Notes: generated by a model not told the origin, from the letters alone. 64,000 nucleotides of DNA from Segatella copri DSM 18205 (GCF_025151535.1 NZ_CP102288.1:377501-441500), one strand, 5' to 3'. Positions 1 to 6,848 are shown, counted from the stretch's first letter. Made by a program: numbers and translations.

Positions 1-1
1 T

Positions 2-835
2 GTATTCTATGCTTTGGTATCTCCTGGAGCAGGCAATAATGCAGAGAATTTCCTGAAACTCACTGTGACATACAATGATGGTGAGGGCAACGCAACTCAG
101 ACTAAAGAACTGTATGTAACTGGAATTCCTGCTCTTGACAAAGCTATGAGCTATACCTATGATGTAAAAATAGGTAAGGACAAAGCTATAATAGGAAGTG
201 TAAGTGTTACGGATTGGGGTACTGGCGATGCAATTACTGGTGGCGATGCTGTAACAACTACAGAAAATGCCGTACTAATTATAAAAAATGCTTTGGCTGC
301 GGGCAAAACGAACATTGAAATCAAGAATTTGCCTGCAAATGCAGATAATAGTGTGTTTGATGCTATAAGAGAAGCTCTAAGCAGTGCAAGTGAAGGCAGT
401 ATAGAATTAACTGTTTACGGAGTTGAGGCTTTGCCGTCTAATGCATTTTCGAATTGTCAACCGCTGAAATTAATTAGCTTGCCAGATGTAAAGAGTATAG
501 AGTCGTTGGCTTTTCAGGGGTGTAATGGTCTTGAAACAATCTATGCTCCGAGAGTTTCATTTATAAATGACTTTGCCTTTTCCGATTGTCAATACCTAAA
601 ATCGGTGACATTAGGTAATATTTCCGCTGCAGGTATCCGTATCTTTGATAATGTATATACTGAATCTGTAGATTTAATTTTGTCACAAGATCAAAAGGTT
701 ATGACAGGAAGTGATGTTGAAGGGTGGCGATCTGATGAATCATCTGCGGATTATGAAGATTCTGCTGATCATAGACGAAAACGATTTCTTGGAAAAACAT
801 TCAAATCCATAAAATGTGGACGTACTAAATATTAA
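2..835 (+). CDS. Fimbrillin/BspA-like surface protein, 5'-truncated by the window
   Basis: The frame is open from the first bases of the window, so the gene starts upstream and only its last 277 or so codons are seen. The N-terminal part visible resembles the beta-sandwich of Bacteroidales fimbrillin-type proteins. From about residue 130 there are leucine-rich repeats of the BspA/LRR_5 kind, with recurring 'AFSNC', 'AFQGC' and 'AFSDC' words. The end is basic and lacks a membrane anchor. Such proteins are exported and act at the cell surface, often in adhesion; that role is family knowledge. The TTG at position 14 is only an internal codon and should not be taken as the start. No partner gene is visible downstream. 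Confidence 0.6.
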   Translation, partial: VFYALVSPGAGNNAENFLKLTVTYNDGEGNATQTKELYVTGIPALDKAMSYTYDVKIGKDKAIIGSVSVTDWGTGDAITGGDAVTTTENAVLIIKNALAAGKTNIEIKNLPANADNSVFDAIREALSSASEGSIELTVYGVEALPSNAFSNCQPLKLISLPDVKSIESLAFQGCNGLETIYAPRVSFINDFAFSDCQYLKSVTLGNISAAGIRIFDNVYTESVDLILSQDQKVMTGSDVEGWRSDESSADYEDSADHRRKRFLGKTFKSIKCGRTKY

Positions 836-931
836 TAACAATTTAGAAATGAATAACATTAGATAAACTTCTAAGCTGGGCAGGAGTATAAGTTGCCTAG
901 CAATTATATCCCCCCGCACTTCGGGAAACGA

Positions 932-1010
932 CAAGGGTCTATATGCCACGAAGAAAAGGTGGCGTATAGACCCTTGATTATATGGAGATATTCGTAATCT
1001 AAATCTCCGC
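932..1010. repeat. Hairpin repeat, copy 1, at the 3' end of the Rpn gene
   Basis: The arms at 932-949 and 959-976 pair over 18 bp with one mismatch around a 9-base loop. The following 30 bases, up to the last codons of the Rpn gene, recur almost exactly at 2065-2101 (two differences in about 36). No U-run follows the stem on either strand, so it is not a classical intrinsic terminator. Confidence 0.75.
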
Positions 1011-1904
1011 TTTCAGCAGCTTTATCTCCTCTGACGTCAGCCCCGTCATATCCATGATAGACGCTTCATCCATACCCTTTGCCAGCATCTTCCTGGCAAT
1101 CTCAAGGCTTCGCAGGTTCATGCCTTCAGCTCTACCCTTTTCCATGCCTATTTCTATACCTTCAGCTATACCTTCACGCTTGGCAGTGTCTACGGAATTC
1201 TTAATGTCGCGATATGCCATCTTGCTGGTCTCGTACTCCCTCATTTCCTGCGGAGTAAACTTGGCTATCTCGGCTTCCTCGAAGAGGCGGTCGAAAACCT
1301 TGTCGCACAGCTCTTTAGGGCGCTGGGTAAGCTTATAGAGATTCTTCAGAGCATAGAGCCACTTCTCGTAGAGCGTATCCAATTCTTCCAGGGTTTTGTT
1401 GAACTTGGAAATCTCTACATAGATATATTCGAGTTTGTCGTAAAATACTTTGTGGGTAGCTGTGTCGCACAACTGCACATGATGGCGGATTTTCTCCTTG
1501 TCGAAAGCATCCTCGTTCATGTTGAAGTTGAGCAGGGCAACGGTATAGATATTATTGAGCTTGAAATCCCACTCATTCCCCTTGGGCGCCTGTTCACGGA
1601 TAGGGAAGGTGGAGTAGAAGAGGGCGCGATCCTTGAAATACGTCTGGTAGGCATTCTGCATTTCTACGATGAACTTTTCGCCGTTTTCGCCCTCGCAATA
1701 TACATCAAAGATGGCTCTGCGGTCGGTATATACATCTCCCACATGCTCCGGGTTCAGATACGATACGTCCTTTACAACCTGTCTGCCATTAAACAAGCTG
1801 TTGAGGAAGCAAATGAGCAAATCCTTGTTCATCGCTGTTCCGAAAATTCGCTTGAAACCGAAGTCGGTCAGCAAGCTGATGTATCTTTCTTCTACCTGTT
1901 TCAT
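999..1904 (-). CDS. Rpn family recombination-promoting nuclease / putative transposase
   Basis: This 301-residue protein matches the Rpn/PD-(D/E)XK nuclease 'transposase' family common in Bacteroidales. The N-terminal 'DFGFKRIFG' motif is diagnostic. The catalytic core reads D67 in 'AIFDVYC' and E81-x-Q83 in 'VEMQN'. The C-terminus has the typical charged coiled part with repeated 'EG' words and ends in a small 'TGLTSEEI' helix. I chose the ATG at 1904 because it begins the conserved 'MKQVEERY' start; an ATG two codons upstream also fits. Family members cut DNA and stimulate recombination in E. coli; the native role is unknown. It is flanked by copies of a hairpin repeat, and the upstream copy includes a relic of another gene end of the same family. 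Confidence 0.85.
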   Translation of the reverse strand: MKQVEERYISLLTDFGFKRIFGTAMNKDLLICFLNSLFNGRQVVKDVSYLNPEHVGDVYTDRRAIFDVYCEGENGEKFIVEMQNAYQTYFKDRALFYSTFPIREQAPKGNEWDFKLNNIYTVALLNFNMNEDAFDKEKIRHHVQLCDTATHKVFYDKLEYIYVEISKFNKTLEELDTLYEKWLYALKNLYKLTQRPKELCDKVFDRLFEEAEIAKFTPQEMREYETSKMAYRDIKNSVDTAKREGIAEGIEIGMEKGRAEGMNLRSLEIARKMLAKGMDEASIMDMTGLTSEEIKLLKAEI

Positions 1905-2020
1905 AATCATCTGTATTAAAAATCCATGCCGCAAAGTTACGACTTTATTTTCAAACCCGCAAGAGATTTCAGTGAAAAGTTTATGAAAAAGTAAGAGATT
2001 GCGTTTCTTATGTGACAGGA

Positions 2021-2101
2021 CAAGGGTCTATATGCCACGATGACAAGTGGTGTATAGACCCTTGATTATATGGAGATTTTCGTAATCTACATCTCCGCTA
2101 T
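2021..2101. repeat. Hairpin repeat, copy 2, with a relic Rpn 3' end
   Basis: The arms at 2021-2038 and 2047-2064 form the same hairpin as at 932. It is followed by the tail that in copy 1 overlaps the last codons and stop of the Rpn gene (here reading I-A-E-M-stop on the minus strand). This looks like the remnant end of a second, lost Rpn gene upstream of the intact one. Confidence 0.65.
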
Positions 2102-2228
2102 TCTGTATTTATGATATGGCGGATGGCATGCAGGCGGTAACAATGCCGTTTACAACCCTTTGGGGATATGATACGGATGCTGACTGAGTCGGAATTTATG
2201 TGTTTTATGTTGTTTTCTTCACGAATAA

Positions 2229-2260
2229 TTTGGTGGTTACAAAAAAACAACGTATCTTTG
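2229..2260 (+). promoter_or_regulatory. Bacteroidota promoter of the 67-residue gene
   Basis: TTTG at 2229-2232 and TATCTTTG at 2253-2260, separated by 20 bases, fit the family consensus exactly. Transcription would start near 2264, about 87 bases before the ATG at 2351. Confidence 0.65.
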
Positions 2261-2350
2261 CAGCAGAAGTGCTACAATCGGTAATTTGAGAACAAATTTT
2301 CATTGTGCCTGTTTGCATTATCAATAAATCAAATAACAAAAATTCTGCTT

Positions 2351-2554
2351 ATGGGAAAGATAGTAGATAAAACAGAGACTAAGATAGTTACGCTTGATGG
2401 AGTTGAGATTATCAAGCAGGTAACGAAGGTACTTATGCCTAATGGTAAGTACCGATATCCTACTGTATATTTTACGGTTAACGATGATGTCAAGGCTCTG
2501 ACAGCAGAACAATTAGACAAAATCCGCATCCCTGTCTATAAACAGTTAATTTGA
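2351..2554 (+). CDS. Small uncharacterised protein, 67 aa
   Basis: I do not recognise the family. The ATG at 2351 was preferred over one at 2303 because it follows the promoter at 2229-2260 at a sensible distance and the residues before it look non-coding. The product is a soluble, lysine-rich, beta-strand-prone protein with a 'TKIVTLDGVEIIKQV' stretch and a central 'PNGKYRYPTVYF' segment. It has no signal peptide or membrane helix. It lies between the Rpn gene and the amidase/HU locus, on the opposite strand to both. A very short frame follows 7 bases after the stop. Confidence 0.5.
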   Translation: MGKIVDKTETKIVTLDGVEIIKQVTKVLMPNGKYRYPTVYFTVNDDVKALTAEQLDKIRIPVYKQLI

Positions 2555-2561
2555 AATTAAT

Positions 2562-2645
2562 ATGGAAGAAAGTGAAGGTTATCCCTTCGTCTTTCAAATG
2601 ATAGACAGGGATAGTGCTGATCTCTCGTCATTAAAATATAATTAG
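2562..2645 (+). CDS. Possible 27-aa ORF downstream of the small protein
   Basis: An ATG 7 bases after the previous stop opens a 27-codon acidic frame beginning MEESEGYPFVF. It could be a translationally coupled micro-ORF or chance. No ribosome-binding evidence is decisive, and I do not recognise a family. Confidence 0.2.
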   Translation: MEESEGYPFVFQMIDRDSADLSSLKYN

Positions 2646-2667
2646 GTTAACAGTATATATCTGATTA

Positions 2668-2720
2668 CGGGAAACGACAAGGGGCTATATGTCACGATGA
2701 ACAGGTGGCGTATAGACTTG
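2668..2720. repeat. Hairpin repeat, copy 3 (diverged)
   Basis: It shares the 'cgggaaacgacaagg' entry with copy 1 and keeps the hairpin arms (2678-2695 and 2705-2720) with several changes, but lacks the right-hand tail that copies 1 and 2 share. Confidence 0.6.
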
Positions 2721-2852
2721 GTGAATGTTGAGTGTTGAATGAAAGAAATATGACGACAAAGAAAAAGGGCGCATCCGGATTGGATGCGCCCTAACTTGTT
2801 AAATAAATTCAGAGGGTTTCTGCTCTTGAAAAACCCTCTTAATGGAAGAGAA

Positions 2853-3281
2853 TCAGGAAGCATCCAGGAGGTACTGGAGCTTCGTGGCATCAAAACACGG
2901 ACAGGCTTTCTGAACGCCAGGCAAATCGCGATGCCCCAGGATGGTACGGATGCCCGGAAAACGGTGGTGAAGATCCTGAATCAGATGCTTCATCGACTCC
3001 TTCTGCTCAGGAGTGCGGGTGTCGCTGATGCAGCCCGATGGCGAAAGACCACCCTCGTAACAGATACCTATGCTGTGCGCATTGTAACCGAGGGCATGAG
3101 AGCCCATACGCTCTACCGGGCGACAGGCATGAACCACTCCATCCAGCGTGATGTAGAAATGGTAGCCGATGTCAGTCCAGCCGTTGTTATGAACATGGTC
3201 GTAGCGCAGCATCTTCATCGTATAACGGTGATTGCAGCGGCTGCCGCTGCAATGCACCACTATCATATTGATGTCTCTCAT
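2853..3281 (-). CDS. N-acetylmuramoyl-L-alanine amidase (Amidase_2, T7 lysozyme-like)
   Basis: The protein (142 aa) is a bare Amidase_2 domain that would cleave the lactyl-L-alanine bond of peptidoglycan. Zinc ligands can be read as H10 in 'VHCSG', H117 in 'GHRDLPG' and C127 in 'KACPC', with K125 as the expected transition-state lysine. No signal peptide or cell-wall-binding domain is present, so export would need lysis or another route, as with phage endolysins. The start at 3281 leaves 10 bases after the smalltalk stop; ATGs at 3287 and 3302 are possible, the latter overlapping. It is the last gene of an HU-like / smalltalk / amidase unit that recurs in many Bacteroidales genomes. Confidence 0.85.
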   Translation of the reverse strand: MRDINMIVVHCSGSRCNHRYTMKMLRYDHVHNNGWTDIGYHFYITLDGVVHACRPVERMGSHALGYNAHSIGICYEGGLSPSGCISDTRTPEQKESMKHLIQDLHHRFPGIRTILGHRDLPGVQKACPCFDATKLQYLLDAS

Positions 3282-3291
3282 AGGCATCACT

Positions 3292-3396
3292 CTAAAGTCC
3301 ACCTGCCGAAACGCCCAACGCCCCGAGAAGAGCTGTCAGTACGGTTACTGCAAACTTGAGAATCTCATTCCATTTCTGCTTGTTCTTTTCTGTCAT
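3292..3396 (-). CDS. Smalltalk protein, 34 aa
   Basis: A short frame fills the gap between the HU-like gene and the amidase. It starts MTEKNKQKWNEILK, continues as one hydrophobic segment (FAVTVLTALLGALGV) and ends SAGGL. Length, basic amphipathic start, single membrane-like helix and position between these two genes all match the small Bacteroidetes 'smalltalk' family as I remember it. The function is unknown. A single helix of this size beside a signal-less amidase invites comparison with a holin, but that is only inference. It is too short for most gene callers. Confidence 0.75.
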   Translation of the reverse strand: MTEKNKQKWNEILKFAVTVLTALLGALGVSAGGL

Positions 3397-3421
3397 AATC
3401 TATTCTGTTTTAAAAGGTTAA

Positions 3422-4006
3422 TTATTCTAATCCGTCTCCAGTTTCACCACTGCCAGTGCTGCCAGTTCCGCCGGTCTGCTCGCCTGAGGTGTTGCCACCC
3501 GTGGTATCGCTGCCTGAAGGAGTATTGTCCTTGGCAGGCTTTTTCTTAGCCTCCTCGATGTCGAGGGTCTTGGCGCCCTCCTTCTCAGCCTTGAGGGCAG
3601 CCTTCTGTACGGCACGTGATGCAACCTGCTCAAACTCCATACCTACGAAGATGTTGGCAAGATCGCTGCCCGGGATAAACTGGATGTTCACACCCTTGAT
3701 GTTGATGTCGCTCTTGAATTCGGCTGCGGTTGCCGCACCCTCACTGGTAAGCTGGAGGCGGAACTTGCCCAACTCGCCGAAATCAATCTGGTTGCCTCGC
3801 TGCAACTCGATGATCATGTTCTCCTGCATACTGACCAGAACGGCTGTTACATCCGCATAGGATACAGTGGTCTGCATAGAGATCAACTTCGCAAACTTCT
3901 TGAGCGAAATAGACTCGTTCATCTGAGCACGGGCGTAGAACTTAGGAACTCCTGCTTTGTCACCAAATTTTGACGCAAGCTTTACTAAACTGTAATTAAT
4001 TGCCAT
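3422..4006 (-). CDS. HU-like DNA-binding protein, long form (194 aa)
   Basis: The start at 4006 gives MAINYSLVKLASKFG, the usual beginning of the Bacteroidales HU-related (HU/IHF, HU-HIG) family. The HU fold covers about residues 1-130, with a 'TVSYADVTAVLVSMQ' dimer helix and a conserved 'IELQRGNQIDFGELGKFRLQ' part. The rest is a charged helix followed by a low-complexity Gly/Thr/Ser tail (about 160-194). At 194 residues it is twice the length of ordinary HU. DNA bending or binding is inferred from the fold. It is the first gene of the minus-strand unit with smalltalk and the amidase, and its promoter faces the repeat-rich region before the Rep-like gene. Confidence 0.8.
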   Translation of the reverse strand: MAINYSLVKLASKFGDKAGVPKFYARAQMNESISLKKFAKLISMQTTVSYADVTAVLVSMQENMIIELQRGNQIDFGELGKFRLQLTSEGAATAAEFKSDINIKGVNIQFIPGSDLANIFVGMEFEQVASRAVQKAALKAEKEGAKTLDIEEAKKKPAKDNTPSGSDTTGGNTSGEQTGGTGSTGSGETGDGLE

Positions 4007-4071
4007 AATACATAAAATTTTAAAATTGTGAATAATCATGTTGTGCACCGGTCTCTTCCCGAATGCTGATA

Positions 4072-4079
4072 CAAAGATA
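4072..4079 (-). promoter_or_regulatory. Probable -7 box of the HU-like/smalltalk/amidase unit
   Basis: TATCTTTG on the minus strand lies about 65 bases before the start at 4006. There is no clear TTTG at the -33 position, so the promoter is weaker by eye than others in the window. Confidence 0.4.
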
Positions 4080-4162
4080 CAACATCGGCGGAGCCCCACT
4101 TGTCCACTTTGGTACGATAAGTACCAGTTGTGCACTATTTGGCTCAATTATGTATACTTTTG

Positions 4163-4431
4163 CATGTGGTTTAAGTACAGACTGAAGGCCCAAAAGTTCC
4201 AGAAGCAGCACGCCCTGAAAGGGCAGAAGCTCCTAGCCCAGGGCATCGCCCTGGGTATAATGACAATCAGCAAGGCGCCCTGTAAGGGCAAAAGCTTTAT
4301 TAATGGTCTGGTATTTTAAAGCTTTTGCCCTTACAGGGCGACAGGTTTGCGACCGTAATAACCCAGGGCGATGCCCTGGGCTAGGAGCTTCTGCCCTTTC
4401 AGGGCGTGTAGGGCAAAACTTGAGAAACCCG
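4163..4431. repeat. Long palindromic dispersed repeat, copy A
   Basis: Bases 4209-4408 fold on themselves. The outer arms pair perfectly over nearly 50 bp, starting at 'cacgccctgaaagggcagaa' and its complement at 4389-4408. The inner arms (GCGCCCTGTAAGGGCAAAAGC and its complement) pair around an 18-base loop. A near-identical copy lies at 9896-10170. The reading frames across it are palindrome artefacts. It looks like a non-autonomous, MITE- or REP-type element; no transposase is in the window for it. Confidence 0.8.
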
Positions 4432-4540
4432 GAGATACGCAAGTCCGCTAGGCGTTCCGGAGATACGCAAGTGGTTCAGTCAGCTACTCCAGATGGTTCA
4501 GTCAGCTACTCCAGATAGTTCTGTCAGCGAGTCAAGACGT
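4428..4540. repeat. Short direct repeats next to the Rep-like gene
   Basis: A 16-bp word 'ccggagatacgcaagt' occurs at 4428 and again at 4457. It is followed by two perfect 22-bp copies of 'ggttcagtcagctactccag(at)' at 4473-4494 and 4495-4516 and a decayed third at 4517-4538. Length and head-to-tail order resemble iterons. Confidence 0.65.
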
Positions 4541-4558
4541 CTCGATAAATCGACGGAT

Positions 4559-4680
4559 ACGACTCCGTTAGCCTACGTTGTCGACTCCTTAACCCGATGC
4601 AGTCGAATCCTTAACCTTGTCCAGCCGTCTGCCTAACCCAGTGCAGCCATATCCTTAACCCGACGCAGCCGCTTCAGTTG
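4559..4680. repeat. Four degenerate ~23-bp tandem repeats (iteron-like)
   Basis: Four head-to-tail units share the core 'tccttaacccgatgcagycg' with drift between copies. Units of 22-24 bp are the size bound by Rep_3-type initiators, and a Rep_3-like gene begins about 720 bases away. Binding is inference. Confidence 0.55.
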
Positions 4681-5011
4681 GTAAACGGAAGTACATCATT
4701 TTTTCACCTCATTCGAGCGCTCAATGACTACCAGAGAGAATTAGCTTTTGACTGTTACCATCAGAGCGAATAATAGTTACCATCAGAGCGAATCATGTTT
4801 CTTCAGAATATGCCCGAATGACTACTAGAGCGAATCTTAAAAATGTAAGATATTGAATAACAGAGAGTTAAATATGAAATTTTCTTCCCTACACTATACC
4901 AAGTATATTATATATATACATTTACATCAATTACACTATACGTAATACGGGAGGAAAGAACTTTTTTTTTCAACAAATCAGCCATTAAAATGCATTTTTT
5001 CTCTTCAAAAA

Positions 5012-5043
5012 TTTGCATAAGTCTGAAATAAATATTACTTTTG
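5012..5043 (+). promoter_or_regulatory. Promoter of the Rep-like gene
   Basis: TTTG at 5012-5015 and TACTTTTG at 5036-5043 are spaced by exactly 20 bases. Transcription should start near 5047, leaving a leader of about 350 nt before the ATG at 5401. Confidence 0.7.
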
Positions 5044-5400
5044 CATCATGAAAGCGCGGAGAATGTGATTCTCCACCCGATGAAGGACACCGGGAATTGC
5101 TTTCGGTTAAGGATTAGAACATAGCTCATTGAGTAGGAATCGGCCCCAAAAGATGAGTGACCAAATAGTAATCCTTACAAGGCATTCTATGCCTGATAAA
5201 TTTGATGAAAATTTATCGGCATGGATGCGAAGTAAGGTTATTTGGTAATAAGAAGAAATGGCCGATTTACAATCCTTTATGGATGTAACATTTCAACTTA
5301 TCATGTCATCCTTACTCCAATTCCATGCCGGTTTTCAATAAACAATAACCAAGACTTGCCGCAATCGGTAGGCCTCTAACGATTTTAACAGAAAACGGAA
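5044..5400 (+). ncRNA. Highly structured 5' leader of the Rep-like gene
   Basis: Nested complementary segments stack into one long hairpin: 5109-5115 with 5271-5277, 5138-5145 with 5260-5267, 5160-5167 with 5239-5246, 5173-5178 with 5232-5237, 5189-5193 with 5218-5222, and 5195-5203 with 5209-5217. That is about 43 base pairs in one arch. A separate 7-bp hairpin lies at 5058-5074. The ATGCC at 5189-5193 can instead pair with GGCAT at 5181-5185, giving two exclusive folds. I do not recognise a described RNA family. It could be a cis-regulator, a copy-control element or a processed RNA. Confidence 0.6.
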
Positions 5401-6522
5401 ATGGAACAATTTAATCAACAGCCTCCGGGCGGGCAGCAGTCCTTCCCTCAGACAAATCAACAAGAGAAACAACTGATAGCCATCCTTGGCGTACAGGGAT
5501 TGTCTTACCAGAACTATTCGGTGGCAGAACTCAAAATCGTTCTACAGATTATCAGGCATGCCCAGAAAGTTATTCTGGACTATGTAGTCCCTTACCACAC
5601 AACTTCACAGACTTTTAATGGCTTCACCTCAGAGCAGAGAGCAGCAGGCCACACGGATGTCGTCATGAAACTGTCTGAGTTTAAATTTGGAGCTGGACAT
5701 TATCCGCAATTGCGCGATGCCATCCAGCGTATAGAATCCAAACCCATCCTGCTGCCGTTCAAGCAGGGCGACCAGACATACTACAGGAAGTTTTCATGCC
5801 TGTTTAAGAGTGAGATATACCAGAACCGGCACAAGAACTGGATGGTAAAATTCCGCTTCGACAACAACGTAATACGGTTTTTCTACAATTGCGACAAGGG
5901 AGTCAGCCGTATCGACCTCAATGCCATCAACCAATGCCGTGGCGCATCGAGCATCAAGTTATATATCATCATGAACTGCTGGGCGGCAAAGGGATTCACC
6001 ATCAGCAAAACGGCGCATATCCAGCAACTGATGCATGGCAGGGAAGATTACTACAAGACCTGGTCGGCACTAGACAACAAATGTCTGACTTTCGCCTGCA
6101 AAGACCTCAAGCGCCTTTACCGTAACCGCATCATCGACCAGTATCTTACCTATAAGCCTTTCTTTCTGGAAGAGGGTGAAAAAGTGAAGCATCACCTGCC
6201 CGAGCACATCACCTTTACTCTGCACGACCGTCGCACTTCAGGCGAAACTGCAGAGGGTGGAGAAGTGAGCAGCGAACTGAGAGGGCAGCGGAGCAAACTG
6301 AAACTCCGGCTGCAATGCAATTATGATGTGAGCGAGAAGAAGGCTGAGCAGTTGAGCGGCTATCTCAGGTTAGATATGATTGGCGACCTGGAAGACTTCT
6401 TCCAGCGAAAGGATTATTACATAGCCAACTGCAGGCGTTCGAACAAGAAGATGAACACGGGTGGCTATATGACCACAGCCATGGTAGGTTTCTTTAAGGA
6501 TCATGGTGTAGAAGGATTGTAA
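5401..6522 (+). CDS. Rep_3-like replication initiator protein (RepB-type)
   Basis: The 373-residue product resembles Rep_3/RepB-type plasmid initiators, which have two winged-helix domains. The first covers about residues 25-115 and begins at a 'VAELKIVLQIIRHAQ' helix. The second, about 125-240, has 'SSIKLYIIMNCWAAKG' followed by 'FTISKTAHIQQLMHG', the typical linker-helix layout. A glutamine-rich start (1-25) and a basic C-terminal third (about 280-373) extend the fold. Initiators of this class bind iterons and open origins; here the iteron-like repeats and AT-rich DNA lie upstream. It is followed 14 bases later by the DUF4248 gene. In related Bacteroidales loci I remember a primase/helicase-type protein at this place. 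The family call is by eye and moderate. Confidence 0.6.
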   Translation: MEQFNQQPPGGQQSFPQTNQQEKQLIAILGVQGLSYQNYSVAELKIVLQIIRHAQKVILDYVVPYHTTSQTFNGFTSEQRAAGHTDVVMKLSEFKFGAGHYPQLRDAIQRIESKPILLPFKQGDQTYYRKFSCLFKSEIYQNRHKNWMVKFRFDNNVIRFFYNCDKGVSRIDLNAINQCRGASSIKLYIIMNCWAAKGFTISKTAHIQQLMHGREDYYKTWSALDNKCLTFACKDLKRLYRNRIIDQYLTYKPFFLEEGEKVKHHLPEHITFTLHDRRTSGETAEGGEVSSELRGQRSKLKLRLQCNYDVSEKKAEQLSGYLRLDMIGDLEDFFQRKDYYIANCRRSNKKMNTGGYMTTAMVGFFKDHGVEGL

Positions 6523-6536
6523 AAAATATAAAGCTT

Positions 6537-6761
6537 ATGAATTATCCCCAACGTATGTACAGCAAGACCGAACTCGGTCTGCTCTACTTTCCCGACACAA
6601 CCGACGGGGCGACAGCGCGCCGTCATATCATGGACTGGATCAAGCGTTGTGAGCCTCTCTGGAACGAGCTCCAGCGCCTAGGCTACCAGAATCGTAGCCA
6701 GTATTTCCCTCCCCGCCAGGTATCCACCATCTTCGAATATCTGGGCGAGCCGGGGGCGTAA
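6537..6761 (+). CDS. DUF4248 domain protein, 74 aa
   Basis: The sequence matches my memory of DUF4248: an N-terminal 'YPQRMYSKTELGLLYFP' block, a central 'WIKRCEPLWNELQRLGY' and a terminal 'PPRQVSTIFEYLGEP' block. The pattern suggests a small helix-turn-helix-like DNA-binding fold, with the last block as a candidate recognition element; no function is known to me. It sits 14 bases after the Rep-like gene and is presumably cotranscribed. In Bacteroidales the family travels with HU-like, smalltalk and amidase genes, which here lie in the divergent unit. Confidence 0.75.
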   Translation: MNYPQRMYSKTELGLLYFPDTTDGATARRHIMDWIKRCEPLWNELQRLGYQNRSQYFPPRQVSTIFEYLGEPGA

Positions 6762-6788
6762 AGAGAATGTTGAAAAGGTAAAAGGGTA

Positions 6789-6848
6789 AAAAGGTAAAAA
6801 GAGCCTAGCGGAATGTTAAGCTAGGGTGCTCTTTTTACCTTTTTTTTA
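6789..6848 (+). terminator. Terminator after the Rep-like/DUF4248 unit
   Basis: A 15-bp perfect outer stem (6790-6804 with 6828-6842) and an inner CTAGC/GCTAG stem are followed by a T-run. The purine-rich 'ggtaaaaa' repeats of this stem recur inverted at 6897-6945. Confidence 0.75.

Larger units (their letters stand above)
1905..2350. other. Gene-free stretch with a repeat copy and a promoter
   Basis: It holds the second hairpin repeat (2021-2101) and a good Bacteroidota promoter (2229-2260). I see no coding sequence in it. Confidence 0.6.
4007..5400. other. 1.4-kb gene-free region between HU-like and Rep-like genes
   Basis: No convincing coding sequence is present. In order it contains the HU-like promoter, a long palindromic dispersed repeat (about 4163-4431), 15-24 bp direct repeats (4428-4675), short 'gttaccatcagagcgaat' repeats (4750-4850), an AT-rich tract (4850-5040), a promoter (5012-5043) and a structured leader (5044-5400). 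The order iteron-like repeats, AT-rich tract, initiator gene resembles a plasmid origin. Confidence 0.65.

Noticed and set aside
14-16. TTG start for the first gene
   Set aside because: The frame is open to the window edge and the residues before it match the family, so this is an internal codon.
1452-1986. Plus-strand frames opposite the Rpn gene
   Set aside because: They are antisense shadows with no family match and no promoter.
4233-4518. Overlapping open frames on both strands within the palindrome
   Set aside because: They arise from the inverted repeat itself and recur as frames in the second copy; no ribosome-binding site or family resemblance.
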